From positions 57,569,067-57,633,066 of the forward strand of contig CM018698.1 in assembly GCA_009363875.1 (NCBI GenBank): a DNA stretch of 64,000 nt, written 5' to 3'. Numbering within the stretch: position 1 is the stretch's first letter; every line of letters begins with the position of its first letter. The stretch is from Mikania micrantha. Lineage: Eukaryota; Streptophyta; Magnoliopsida; Asterales; Asteraceae. The notes beneath the pieces were generated by a model. That model saw nothing but the letters and a program-made list of their open reading frames with translations. It did no database searches and was not told the DNA's origin. Shown here piece after piece: positions 1 to 12,990 of this stretch. The position numbers and the translations under genes were made by a program.

Positions 1-2
1 GC

Positions 3-89
3 AACGAGTGCAATTCTTTGAGTGAGGATAGACTTTTGCATGAATCCAAGAGAGAAAATAAGGGGTTTGAGGAGATGAAATTGATGTAG
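3..89 (+). CDS. possible 3' end of a gene entering from the left edge
   Basis: Frame 3 is open from the first base and reads 28 codons to a TAG at 87-89, ending in the residues EEMKLM. The composition is charged and mixed (Asn, Glu, Ser, Lys), unlike the AT-rich translated noise around it. I do not recognise a family. It could be the last exon of a gene lying to the left, or chance. Confidence 0.22.
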   Translation, partial: NECNSLSEDRLLHESKRENKGFEEMKLM

Positions 90-2022
90 GCTATGGTGGA
101 ATCAAGTGTTTGATGGGTTGTTGATGAATTTAGGGTTCTGTAATGAAGATATTTGGATCGATGGAAGCATACCAGAAGTAAAGTTTTCAACTTTATCATG
201 GTAAAGATTTCTAGTGGTTCGGTTGGCGAGTATCAACTGCCACGATTTATTTCTGAAAATTCTGAAATTAACTATTTTAGTAATTAAATAAAACAAAATT
301 ATTCATTTGATTATTTTGTGCCTCAAAATATCCACATGTGTATACTCTACAAGGCCTCGACGTCTATAAACCGTATACAAACACGGGTGGCTGATCATAC
401 TTTATACTTATAGACATACAGAATCCAAACCATAGTTTATGAGAGTCTCATCGTATTTTATGAGTGTCTGACCATATTATATGGACATCAACACCTATAT
501 AAACCAAGTGTTTTAATTGGTTGTGTTTCTAGTGGAATGCCTATATGACTAAACATATAGGCGTCGACACCTATTGATTAATAAACATTTTGAGTCATTA
601 GTTAGTCAAATAAACATATCTTTTCATTTGACTATTAAAATTGTTATTTTTGGATTTTTTTTCATTTACAAAACTCAGAAACCTCACTGTTTGTTTAGAG
701 AAAAAAAAGTGAAATAAGTTTTTTTTTTAAAGCAAAAACTTACCCTATAATATATTTTACGTTCTATGTATATTTTTTATTTTTATGTTGTGGGGCTTAA
801 ACCCCCACTTTAAAATAAAAATAAATACTAAATATACTAAGTAAATAGATAATCAACACATGATTGCATTATTTGATTTAAAACTTTTTTTTCAAATTTA
901 AGTTTAAGCATGAATATTAATTGTGGACTCAGATTAAAACCTACATTATCTGAAATCATATAGTCATGTCATAGATTAATTACAAAAACCAGTCAGGCAT
1001 ATTTGAACTTTAATTGTTTAACCATTAAACAAAAATACACTTGTTTTAAAAGTTGGTACTACTTGAATATGTTTTATTAGATCAAATTTAAACAAATAAT
1101 CGTGGAGGAAGCTTTTATAGGGCCGGGGGAGACCGTCCCTATTTTTTTCTGTCAGTAGTGTCAATTTTTTTGCCGAAAATTTGTTTTTTGTTAAAAATAT
1201 TAGTTTCACCCTCTCTCACCTGGGTCTCGTAAACTTCCTTCTTCCTTTCAAAACGTTCAACATCCGTCAGTGCAAATAAGTGAGATGCACAAGCCAAAGT
1301 GATTGCACGGTTATATATTATGTTGTGAAACTAATAGTTGTATACATAATTAATTTCAAAAATTACTATTAAGTACACCAGATCTAAAAAAATTGACTCG
1401 TTTCATGTTAAATAATAATAAAAAAATATATATTATAAAAATTTAAATTTATAGTTTCATACCAAACTACCAACCCCCACTAGAAGAGTAATCATTCCAC
1501 CTTGGTCTTTAACAAAATAGCCCACTAGCTTCATGTTTCACTTTCAACCACACATACTGATATAAAACCATCAAGAAAAAAGCTATGTTTCGTACAAAAA
1601 TTGATTTTTTTAAATATACATCGTACATTCATACATGACACATAACTCATCATGCATATATGACATATAAATATTAGGATACCTCATCTATAACAAAAGT
1701 ACATCAAGGATGAAAAAACCTATCACATATAGGATTTATGTCAGTCATTTATGTTATCCTAAGAAAAACTATTGTATTTGTCATGATGAAATCACAATAT
1801 CATGAAAATATTTCCAAGAGCACCAAATTAGCAAAATGAAACACGGGTCGGGTCGGGTTGAACCCGGAATTTCAAATATGACACACAATGATGTCCAATG
1901 GCAATAACTACCACAATTTCACTCTCAACAAGCCATAAATCAGCTCTCTTTAAATTTCTTTACACCCCTCTATAACTCAGAGTTAATGTAGATATAATAA
2001 GAAGAAGAATAAATGCACAATA
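90..2022. other. intergenic AT-rich stretch, no gene seen
   Basis: No reading frame here has convincing protein character. The stretch at about 1105-1235 is richer in G+C, with gggccggggga and a later gggtctcg, and may be a decayed transposon end. The last few hundred bases before 2023 are the 3' flank and probably the 3' untranslated region of the minus-strand DUF863 gene. Confidence 0.5.
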
Positions 2023-5000
2023 CTATGTTAGCGGGACCGTCATAGAGACACCCGCTGCACATCGCGGTCTCCGAGGACGTCTAGTTGTCTTCCCCCATCC
2101 TGTTAAGCTTCTTTCCTCCAATCCCACCACTTCTGACAATGATAGTGGTGGGGTGGTGGCAGGAGGTGGTGGTTCCATAGTTGCCACCACCAACTTCCGC
2201 CTTCCCCTGGTTCCGTTCCTCTTTGTCAGTCCTGCATTCCAAGAATGCCCGGTAGCTCTCATTAACCCTCCGAATATCTGAAGGTCTTCGGTTACCTCGG
2301 GTCTTGAAAGAGAGACCAACCCAGGAAGAATGTCCCTTTGAAAGTCCCTCCTAGGCCTACCTCGCCTCGCTTGACCTCTTCTGGGTCGGGTCGGGCCTGA
2401 CTCATCAGGCTCTTGGAAATCAGGAGCCGAAGGCTTGGGCATGTAATCTTCTTCTTTGGTTAATTCTTGCTTCAAAGTCAACTCTTCGTATTCATCCCAC
2501 TCATTATAGATGAAACCCATGTTTTCGATTACCTCAACGAACCATGAGAGGCAGTCATTGTCATTAGAACGAAATGCCACCTCAGATGGTGAGTGTGCTC
2601 GATCCTGCTGACTGGATATCCCAGTCATCACAACTATTGCTTCCGCTGCCACCTTGGCAAGAAATTCATCATCACAATGATCGACTTTCTTGACCTCATC
2701 AACGGTTTCTTCTTCCTCGTCCTCTGGATCAGCAGGAGCTTCTAAATCTATCTCCATTATTATCTTCTTCACTTTCTCACTCAAGCTTTTAACAGATTCA
2801 GGTACTAAAGCATCTTCATCTTCAGTCAAACAAGAGTTCAAATCAAAATGATTCTTGATTTTATCTTCGTCTTTGTCTGGTCTTTTCCATAGATTACAAT
2901 CTTCCACATCAATCTGTGTGTTTGCATGATCATCCCAAGCAATATTAATATCAAATCCTCTCTTTTCCATTTCAGTTTTTGTTCTTCCATTTTCACGAGG
3001 GCATCGAAGCGATGCAGAGGTGGATGCAAGTGATGAAGATTCGTTTCTAGAAATGCAAGAATTCCCAAAAACCGGAATCCCAAGAATCTTTTCATTTTTA
3101 CCCAAACATTCACCTTCTCCCACATGATCATCACAACGGGAATCATATTTACTGATATCTGGTTTTGCTTGCAGCCATGGCAACACTGTTTGGTCACATT
3201 TTCTTGAACTGTTGCTGTCATTATTCAAGTCAAAGCCTTTGGTAGTATCAGTCAAATCTATAAAAGTTGAACCTTTAAAGATCTTTTTAAATCTATCATC
3301 AATTTTATTGTAGTTTTGATAATCAAACCCACCAGAAGGCAAACGAGAACATGGGTCTTTTGACCCAGATGATGACCCATGATAGAATCCATTCATACGC
3401 CACTTGTCTCCAAAAGCTACATGGCTGTCTGGAGATGTTAGAAAAGCCGGTTGTCTCTGGAATGAAGTCAACATATTAGTCAAACTACCATTCGGCTTTC
3501 CCCGAAAATTACCCAAATCTGTGGGATTCATATACGGGGATGAAGTAGATGCACACATAGCCGGAAAGTTCAAAGGGGTAAAACGGGAATTATCCTGAAC
3601 TCTGGTAGAAATATCAGGATAAGTTCTTGGTGTGAAGTTCATATTCCCTGTTAATAGAACAAGTATTCAATTTAATACAACCAAAATTATAAAAAACATG
3701 ATTGAAAGTTTTTATTATAGTCAAAGTATTTGGTAGTATCAGTCAATTAACTATAAAATTTTTTAAAACATTTGGCAATTCCTTAACCAAAATTCTTATC
3801 AAATATCTAAGTTTATATAAAAACATAGATTATATAAAAAGCATGAGCTGTGATGATGAAATAGAATATAAAAAAGACAAGAAAATGCATAACCTGATTC
3901 ACGTGTATTCGACAACCAACATCTTCCATTGCCTCCCTCAAGCAAAACCGTGTTAAATGGACCCCTTTGAGACTTCTCATACAGATCTCGGGTTGGGCCA
4001 ACAAATGGTGACCCTTTTGGTTTAGTCAAGGGTTCAAGATCATCAACTGACACATTAGCTGGTGGTTCATTATCATTAACGGGTTCATTAAGATCAACTA
4101 ATCCACTAAACCCACCCCTAAAACATTGCTGCGATGTAGTGTCTTTATAACTTGATTCTTCAGACGCCTGTTTACATTGGATTTCCTCATGTTCTTCATG
4201 TTCATGGTCAATATTGTCATCAGGCAGAAGTTCAAGATCAAATAACTTTTTTCTAACTTTTGAAGGCCTACTTTCCATAATTTCACATTCCTTCAAACTA
4301 TTATTATTCTTATTAGTATTCCCTTTTGAACTTAAAGGAGAACTATTTACATCTGTTCCAAAAATTGATGGTCTAGCACAAGAGTTGGGCAACGGGAAGC
4401 TTGGTATTTGCCATTTTTTACCATCTTCATAAGGTTTTTGTGAAGGTAAAAGACTTGAAGATGACGATGTGTCTATTGAAACACGATGTTTATGGTACTC
4501 ATTCCTTTTAACTTCTTCCATCATATCACTTTGTATTCTATAAAGACGATGAAGTTCATAAACCTGGTTTTTTCGGGACAAAATTTCAAATAGATTAGAA
4601 CTCCTAAAAAAGGACCCGACTTTGACTACACAGAAACTGAACCTAGTACTTTCCAAATACAACAAAGTTAGTTTCTTTTTCATGGATTAATTCTGTTTTA
4701 TTAATCTTTATATGTGTAGGTGGTGTTTGGAGATGCTTTTTGATGATGATTATATGATTTTGAATATCATATTTGATAATCAAGTGTGATGAAACAACGA
4801 TAGATGTTAGAATTTGGATGTGTCTCTAGCGTTTGATGTTCTAAACCAGTTTATCCAAACATAAAAATCCAATTATGGTGACTACATTGCAATAATCAGA
4901 TAATCAGTATCAAAAGGCAAGTACAAACAACCTCAAACACATATTTGTCAAAACTTCAACACTCAAAAGTCAAAATGTCAATGTTTCTTACCTGATTCTT

Positions 5001-5195
5001 GAAGATTGCCTCATGTTCAAGCATTTTTTGCTTTAATGCATCCTTATCATCCGCCGGATTTGAATCTACATTTGTCCCTGGTATGAAACCGTTGTAATAT
5101 GGGCCATTAGTCAAAGCTTTTTCTCCATAAAAGAGAGGCCAGCTGCTGCAATTCGAATCCTCGTTAACATCGTTGCAGTGTACTTCTGTTCCCAT
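2023..5195 (-). CDS. DUF863 family protein, three coding exons
   Basis: Coding exons on the minus strand are 5195-4992, 4563-3894 and 3647-2023 (204, 670 and 1625 nt), giving 832 residues. The junctions are CAG|gtaagaa...accag|GTT in phase 0 and TCAG|gttatg...aacag|GG in phase 1. The start MGTEVHC directly follows an acceptor (caacag|GA-ATG); it is followed by EDSNCSSWPLFYG and, across the first junction, KNQ|VYELHRLYR. These match the N-terminal signature of the plant DUF863 family as I know it. Later landmarks are GLVDLNEP in exon 2, GFDINIAWDD (about residues 522-531), HFDLN (about 558), IDLEAPADPE (about 591), CLSWFVEVIE (about 657) and a C-terminus WGKTTRRPRRPRC that also fits the family. 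The protein is acidic and low in predicted structure; a nuclear location is plausible. The biochemical role of DUF863 proteins is not established to my knowledge. A spliced leader lies upstream at 5197-6380. Confidence 0.9.
4718..4933. mobile_element. MITE-like element in DUF863 intron 1
   Basis: The two ends are inverted copies over about 40 bases: AGGTGGTGTTTGG...TTTTTGATGATGATTAT at the left and, on the other strand, AGGTTGTTTGTACTTGCC...TTTTGATACTGATTAT at the right. It lies inside the intron at 4564-4991. I could not settle the target duplication, so the superfamily is open. Confidence 0.5.
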
Positions 5196-5196
5196 T

Positions 5197-6400
5197 CCTG
5201 TTGACCAATTATGCAATAGTCAATTTCTTGTTGACCAAAGTGCAATAAAAGCTCTTCATTCATCTAATTTTTTTGTAATTTAGGTCACTAATGTAGCAAC
5301 ATGATCATACTTTGAAATGATCACAAGATTTAATTTTTGGAATTTAATAGATATTTTACAGATTCAAATGCCGAATAGAACACAAAACAGTAGTAATTAC
5401 ATTCCCACTAATGATTTGAAGCTGCAAGTCTAAATTCAGGTGAATATAGACAAGAAATTCATTGCATTCTTTTATAAAATTTCTTGATCTAATAGCAAAA
5501 AAACCTTCAATAATAATATTTTAAAGCTGTTAAAAAAAAGTCAACACCCAAAAAAGTAAGTCAACTTTACAATCTTTATTGTCACAAAACAATACAAGGA
5601 GTTCAAATTAAAAAATAAACAAAATAAAGATAAATGCAATCATGTGAAGTAATCAAATACAAGATTGTGCCCAGGATTGCTTTAAATTACTTTTAATAAA
5701 TAATTATGGCAATTAATTGCAGCAATTAGTCATATTCTAAAAACATTCAATAAATTTTCAAACTATGTCTCATCAGGTTGAACAAGAATTACATCTCTGA
5801 AGAATTAGGGATCAACAGTTTGAGGTATACATATCATAAATTATGAGAAATAAAGCTCTAAATAAAAGGAATATAATTCTCCAAATCCCAGATTAAACCT
5901 AAAGAAAATTCAAACAAGCTTGAATATCATCTCAAGAACCCTAAATTACAGAAATTTGTGGGGAAAAAAATGAAAAAAATTCACTTTTTCCTAAATTATT
6001 TGCAACTTATAATCAATGGGTAATCTTAATTAAAGAAACAAAAATTAAAGACAGATCTAAAGTATTAATCATCATTCATGTCAAATGCTTAATCTTGAAT
6101 GAAAGAACTTACCTTACAGGCTTACAGCCAAGAATTCAAGATTGACCAAACCTTTGAACAGTTTCTTCCACAAGAATCTTGAAACAAAAATTGACAGGTG
6201 ATGATAATAAATGACAAATAATTAATAATTAACAAAAGTTATTGTTTGAACAATAAAGAAAGATACAAGAACTGTATGAGTTCATGAAAAAGATGAAGAC
6301 GTTCGATCTGCTGGGCCAGACTCTCTCTCTAAAGAAATGTTTTTTTAGAGAGAGAAAGTTGGGGGTTTTGAAGAACAGTGACATCAAACTTGTCTACATC
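5197..6400 (-). promoter_or_regulatory. 5' leader of the DUF863 gene with a leader intron and a hairpin
   Basis: A good splice donor on the minus strand (GTAAG|cctgtAAG|gtaagttc region, about 6113) faces the acceptor at 5199-5198, so a non-coding first exon of roughly 250 bases probably runs from near 6380 to 6113. At 6318-6358 the leader has a self-complementary stretch: CTCTCTCTCTAAAG pairs with TTTAGAGAGAGA around an AAATGTTTT loop. The CT-rich run could also be an initiator-type promoter element. The transcription start is not visible from sequence alone. Confidence 0.5.
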
Positions 6401-8688
6401 CGGTCTGCTTTTTATTCTCTGATTTTACCTCAATCCTCACAAACATTTCTTTTGCTAAAATAAATTGTTTTTGGGCTTTTCAAGAAACCAACATTTCTAG
6501 ATTTTCTCTTGCTTGCTTTTGGTTCAGACATTTATGGAAATTTATTCATAAACTAAAACTGTCAAACATGTATTATATGTTTGTGTAATTACATGTAACG
6601 TTTATTGTTATAATAATAATTGATTTAAGGTCTAATTATTGAATATCTTTTAGCCAAATAATTGAATTATTCTTTTGAAATTATGATTGTGATCCGAGTT
6701 TAATTAACCTACAAAAGAGATACATGTATTTATAACTACAAGGTCAGGTTTTTTATAATGACCAACTAATCAATTGTCGGGTATTTTGTACGCAGCTCTT
6801 AATGCCTAAACGATGCCCAAGAAGGCCACTAGTCCAGACGGACGGAACCCCTACCTAGCCCACCAGCCACCACTTCCCGAGAAAACCCGACCCAAACACT
6901 CGCTCAAAGGTCAGTTTAATTACATATATTACTTTATAGGTAGGCAGTTGTAAAAATCTAATAAGCATGTTAATCAAGTTTAAAATTTTAGAATCGATGT
7001 GATTATAGCAACTTATGTTTAATTGTGTTTAACATTTTAAAAAAATGCGATTATAGAAAGTATAAAATATAAAAAACGACTCATTTAACTATTTTAAATA
7101 TGATGTTTATCATATTTTTATATGTCTTATGTACAAAGAAAAAGAAATGATAAAACATCATCATCAAATTTTAATTATTTTTAAAAAGTATAAAATTAAT
7201 ATTGTACTTGTTAATTTTTATTAAACAGATTTAACAATGCCGTAAACATGTTAAAAACATGGGCAGATCTAGGTACAACACAGTGGGTTCACGGGAACCC
7301 ACCGTGCCTCGACTCGTTAGTAGGAAAAAAAATTTTCGAAAGAGTTAAACAATAGGGTGAACCCATTAATATTTTAGAAATGAATCATGAGTACGATTTT
7401 GTCCTAAAGGTGAGGTGAACCCATAAAATGTTTTAAGACTGAATTTTAATGTAATTTTCACAGCAAATTGTCAACTTGATTGAGATAAGTGTTCTTTGTT
7501 AAAAAAAACCTCAATGATCAATGCTTAAATTTCTATATGATCATGTTAAAATCGTTTTGACATGTAAACTTAGCAACCAAATGGTAGTTATTGGTTGTTA
7601 AACCCTCGGGTCAAGTTAATTTTGCTCATATAAACTTAGCAAATTTCGTTTAGGTTTCAGGGCCGTTGCCCTGAACACTACAAGGGGTGCTGCCCCTTGA
7701 CCCATGCCTACTGACTAGACAGCGGGACCGCCACCTTGGATCCGCAAGGGGTGTGACCCTCTTGACGTACTCCCGTTTGATCTAGAGCTCAGAAATCTTA
7801 AACGAAAGTGCACTTTGTACCTCTGAACTCTTTAATGACAATGTTTTCTAATTTTAATTTTTGATTTAATATATCACACTATTATCACGTGATGAATATT
7901 ACAAGACCCCAACCGTCTACCTGACCCAGAAATTTTTTTGTCCGGTTTTATTTAATTGAAACGTCTGAAAATAGTGAACACATTAAAAAAAAATTTATGA
8001 ATCCGTTATTGGTTAAAAACCGTGAGCCCTAGGCCCCTAGATAGTAAGCAATATGGATAACCATTTTAGATATACATGTAAATAGGTACAAGTGTTTATA
8101 TTATTATAATTCTGTTTTTATATTGTGTATGTTTAATGCGCTAGTTGGATCCTTGCTTTAAATACATTTATTTATGTCCCCAAATTTTATTTTATTTTTT
8201 TAACAGCTATATTATCATACTCTTACTCGTAAACTACATCTAATATTCTTGTTTGGATTTGAACCCAAATGGCCAAATGTATAGGATTCTTTATATATAT
8301 CATAGATGTATTTTTAACATGATGAAAAAATAACAAAATTTTAAAAAAATAACATAGTTAAAATGAATCTATATAGCATAAATAAAGCACGACTTAGAGA
8401 AATTTTTTTTGCCGAATTAAGCTCACCAAACACAAATAAGTGATTAATTGGATCTTCAGAATAATATAATTAATAATTTATAATTTATGAAAAGAATCAA
8501 CTATATATTCATATTACTTTAAGTTATCATTATGGATGTATCAAGAAGTCAACACTTGTGTTTAGGTCGTTGTAAAATATTATTATTTTTGTGGGCAGGT
8601 TAATTTTAGAAAATACGAAAAAATTTCTTCTAGTACGTTTGTAGTTTGAAACTCAAATTAGGTTGTAAGTTATGGTATCGTTAAAGAC
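6401..8688. other. intergenic stretch with decayed transposon sequence
   Basis: No gene seen. From about 7260 to 7800 there is a recognisable transposon relic: cagatctaggtac and gaacccacc near the left, and GC-rich aaggggtgctgccccttgac with tccgcaaggggtgtgacc near the right. Similar aaggggcagagccc strings recur in the solo LTRs at 54144 and 61744. The rest is AT-rich and unassigned. Confidence 0.4.
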
Positions 8689-9297
8689 CAGAGCCGGCTC
8701 TATAGTTTATATATCAAAGCCTTACTTTACGCTATGTTTCCGAGTTCATTTAAGGAAAGAAAAGAAAAAAATAAGAGGAAATGATAAACATTTTTGTGTT
8801 CCTGAGTTTCATTTGACGAGGGAAGGGAAATGAAAAATAACATGTGTTGTGTTCTCGAGTTTCATTTAAAGAGGAAGTGAAAGGAAAAGTAGAAAAAATT
8901 ACTTAACTTTCTTTTCCTTCCGATTTGGGAGGAAATGAAAGGAAAGAACTTCGTTTTTTTCCTTTTCTTTCTACTCTTTCTTTTTTTTTTCTATTTCTTC
9001 GTTTAATACACTCAGGAACACAACGTTAGGGTCAGAAAGATCAAAAAGCCTTAAAGTTTTTGTGCTTTTTTTGTAATGAATTCAAATTGATGTGAAATTT
9101 CTTATTGTTTTAATATTTGTAATTAATCTACATATTTATTTGTGATTAATGTTTTTTTGTAGATTTCTTCTTCATGATTATTTATATTTTTTGTATCATT
9201 AGCTCGAATAAAATATGAGAATTTTTATTTAGTAGAAAAAAATTAAATCTCAATTTTTCACTCCACTTTAAACCACCAAAAACTTGAGCCGGCCATA
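8689..9297. mobile_element. non-autonomous hAT-type element, 609 bp
   Basis: The element is flanked by an exact 8-bp duplication TTAAAGAC (8681-8688 and 9298-9305). Its ends are CAGAGCCGGCTC and GAGCCGGCCATA, inverted over GCCGGCTC. The 8-bp duplication and CAGNGCCGG start fit hAT. The interior is a purine-rich and pyrimidine-rich pair of blocks (gaggaaatgaaagg, then ttccttttctttc), so it can fold back. No transposase is present. Confidence 0.75.
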
Positions 9298-9305
9298 TTA
9301 AAGAC

Positions 9306-10049
9306 ACGGCATGCATGAGGTATATCATAACATTATTTATTCTTTGTTAATTTTATACAAGTTTAACTATACAATTTTTCATATGTTCTCATGCATTGAA
9401 TTTGTAATTTGGACAATTACTAAAAGACATGAAAATAGTGACTTCTTAGTCAAACAAGAAAGTAAAACAAACACAACTGAACTTTGGTTATAAAGATATA
9501 ACTTAAATAAGATTGATGTGACATATACACAAGTTAATTCAAAATTAAACAACTAGGTGATCATTCATTTGAAACCGGTCTGATCAACCTTGAAACTCAC
9601 ATAGTGGAGTAGTTGATAAATCAAAACATGCATTCATGTGAAACACTAGCAATGTTGAAGCAACATAATCCTAAAAACATGCCCAACCTTAGATCCATCT
9701 TTTATCACACGCCAAAAGATCCTTTTTCATATACTCTAATCAAATAATTTTATTTACAATACTTAAAAATGTCCCCACTAATGTCATGAACCATATTTAT
9801 TTATCCATCACATATTATACACCATATGGTTAGCATTGTTGTTTGCATTGTTAATAGACTCAAACTACAATTGAACAAGGACTACCTACCATATGTTTAG
9901 AATGTTAGTATGACTTCAACCCACAATACATTCTATATTGCAAAGATGCTTATAAGATGCACTACAATAGTGTATGAAGTCACGTGTTTTAGTAGCTGAT
10001 GCAGAATTAACTCTTATGAAAGCATGTAAATAAACAATACCAACGTTTC
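9306..10049. other. intergenic, no feature seen
   Basis: AT-rich sequence with no convincing frame, repeat or motif. Confidence 0.5.
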
Positions 10050-10057
10050 CCGGTTAC

Positions 10058-10631
10058 TAGGGCTGTAAACGAACTGAACATTCAGCGAACAGTTCGTGAA
10101 CCGTTTGGTTCGTGAACCGTTCGGCAGGAAGTTCGTTTATGTTCGTTCGTTTAATAAAGGAACGAACACGAACAAGAAATTTCGTTCGTTTAGTTAAAGG
10201 AACGAACATGAACAGAGGTCGTGTTCGTTCATTTGTGTTGGTGAACATTCGGTAACATGTTCGTTTATGTTCGGTTAAGTTCATTTATTAAATTTATTCA
10301 TTAAATGTGTTATATATTTTAAATTTTAAATTTTTAGTTTTTAGTTTAATACCATAATATTTAAGTTATTTTTAGTTTAATACCATAATATTTTAATTTA
10401 TATATTTATAAAAGGATTATCTTCAATGCTTGAGATTAAGAATGTTAATTTTTATTGTTTAAATAATACGCGTTCGTGAACTGTTCGTGAACAAGCTAAA
10501 TTCCTTAATGAACGAACACGAACAAGAACTTTCGGGTCGGTTAGCGTTCGTGAACCGTTCGTTAACAAGTTATACGAACGAACGAACGAACACGGGCTCG
10601 TTCGTGTTCGTTCGGCTCATTTACAGCCTTA
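10058..10631. mobile_element. hAT-type MITE, 574 bp
   Basis: An exact 8-bp duplication CCGGTTAC flanks it (10050-10057 and 10632-10639). The ends are TAGGGCTGTAAA and TTTACAGCCTTA. Both subterminal regions are dense in GTTCG and its complement CGAAC in opposite orientation, the usual arrangement of repeated transposase-binding motifs in hAT elements. A related copy sits in MUTE intron 1 (29003). Short open frames here are repeat artefacts. Confidence 0.85.
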
Positions 10632-11270
10632 CCGGTTACTTAATTTGCATGTGGCATATATATATGAAAGTATCTCTATTACACTACAAGTAAAACTTTT
10701 TGTAAGAAGATTTCCAAGAGTTTGATTATATGTAGTGAAAGACACTTCTGCTTCATAACATACGAATGTAATTGCAGCTTACTTTCATGAATGTTGTGGT
10801 TCAATCTTCGAAGTAATTTAGTACTTTTCATATATATTCACTATTTTTTATATAATTTACTTCGATTTTTCTAGAAGTTATTGTCTATTTGCAACTAAAC
10901 TAGTTGCAAAAGTATAAAAAAATGTGTGTGTTAGCATGGACTAATAGAAACAACAGCTTTGGTTAGCGTATAACCAACATAGTATAGAATCAATATTCAC
11001 TTTTAAATAATAATTTCATTCAACCAACAATACATTAGGCGCGATTACGTTATATAAATGAAATTGTAAAATCGCATAAAGAAGCTATAATAAAAGGCTT
11101 TGAGAGGCATAATGATTAGTTTGAATCATTATATGGATTGTTTCTCATGCGGCTCTAAATTTGTTAGTTAGGGAAAGTGCCAAAAAATAAATGTTGATAT
11201 CATCTAATTTATTGTGTGGTTGTCACATGTTTATGAGATGTGGATTGCAATCTACTTGTTGGCTGTAATT

Positions 11271-11271
11271 A

Positions 11272-11302
<31 letters not shown>
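11271..11302. repeat. (TA)n microsatellite
   Basis: An almost pure alternating AT run with one interrupting G near its left end. Confidence 0.9.
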
Positions 11303-11404
11303 CAAATTGTATTGATTGTAATTATAGATGATTTATTCAGACAAAACTTATTATTGACTATTTCAAGAGATATTGAAATTCCGCTAGATGTGATCAGAGT
11401 TGTT

Positions 11405-12095
11405 TGAACCGGACCAGACCGATCGGATAGAGAACCGGCAACTAGACAGGCCCAAAATAAGCAGATGAACCGCTAGAAAGAGAACCGGCCAGCCCATCCG
11501 GGTGAGCGGTCGGACCGGGAACCGGAGCACTAGTCAGACCGGTTTTAGTTTTTTTCCTTTTTTTAACTAAAATCTAAAGAATAAATCATTAAAGGTGTTG
11601 CAAAAGAATTATAAATGAACTAATTTTAATCACTATTGAAAAAATCGGCCTAAGTGGCCGCCTAGGCACTAGACGGCCATTTATTGTGTCGATTTTGTCC
11701 TAGGCGATGCCTAGGCGCTAGGCAGGGCTAGGCGGCTTAGTCAGATTTTTTATTTTTTGATTTTTTTGACTTTTTTGACTTTTTTCTGGTAAAAATGGAT
11801 CAACTTAATGACTTTTTAGACATTTACCCAAAATCCTTAATATGTCTCTGAAACATCGAATCCAGCCACCTAACATTGAAATTCATCTATAAACTTTAAA
11901 CTCGGTGTTTAAGTTTGAAATTTGAAGTACTTGAATTGGTATTTTTAAGTTTATTTTTTAAATTTTTTGAAGTATTATATTAAATTATTGATATTGATGT
12001 GTGTGTATATAATATATATTTGTAAAATTACATATAAAAATTCCAATTCGATTAAACCTCGCTGCCCGACTAGCGCCTAGCGACTTTTACAACCA
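11405..12095. repeat. two GC-rich decayed repeats
   Basis: At 11405-11560 the motif (a)ccgg(a/t) recurs: aaccggaccagacc, gaaccggcc, ggaccgggaaccgg, agaccgg. At 11640-12095 a second repeat has cctaggcgc and gcctaggc strings at the left and cgactagcgcctagcg at the right, in inverted arrangement. Both look like MITE-type elements common in plant DNA, but I could not fix boundaries. Confidence 0.45.
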
Positions 12096-12203
12096 TGATT
12101 TTAATAATATAAAGCAACTAAACATTTAAACCAATCACCTGAAACTATAAAGTGTATTATAAAACCATTTGAATTCAACAATTATATATATAAGAATTTT
12201 ATA

Positions 12204-12425
12204 AGATGATAACCTAATTTTAAAAAGATAACTCTTATATTCTTTTATAACCACTTATCTTTAATTAGGACAAAGAATGTATGATCCATATTAAAGTGGA
12301 TTATTTAATTTTAAACACATTTATTTAATGTAAACCATACATTCTATCATTATTAAAAATGGGTTGTTATAGAAGGGTTTAAAAGTTATCTCTCTAAAGT
12401 TAGGTTATCACATAATGCAACCCTT
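12204..12425. mobile_element. foldback element with long imperfect inverted arms
   Basis: The left arm GATAACCTAATTTTAAAAAG...TTTATAACCAC is repeated in inverted form at the right (GTTGTTATAGAAGG...TTAGGTTATC). The middle is also weakly palindromic. No coding sequence. Exact target duplication not resolved. Confidence 0.55.
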
Positions 12426-12990
12426 ATATACAAAGGTCATGTTATTCTCACACTCATCCACACCCTCAATACGTTGACGTATAGGAGATCCATCATTGCT
12501 TGTCAGAATTTCTAAGTGTCAATGATTTAACTCTTATACTTCTCATAGGCCTTTATGTGGTGTATAGGTTCTATACGAGACCAATCATTGTCAAATGAGT
12601 GGGTGTCAGAATAGGCTATACGCCTCATATAGGTTTATACGAGATGTATAGAATCAGCCGGATGTTAAAATAGAAAAGTCTGGTGTAAATAAGCAAGCCC
12701 ATATACATATATAAATTATTGATATTTAGCAGGATCTTATGTTGCCAGCTAGTCATACTGCATCATTGCTGTCATAATTACATTACAATCATGCTTAAAG
12801 TTTAAATATTTAATGAAATCATAACTTATTTGGTCTACACAAATCAAAAAACATTGAATGTTATGATGCTACCTGAGACCAACTTACAACATTTGAACAA
12901 ATTGTTTAAAAAAAAAGTGTTTATTTCTCAAACACCCTGCAAGTGTCCAAAATGCATTCTTCTTTCTCAACTCTCATATTCTACATAAAA

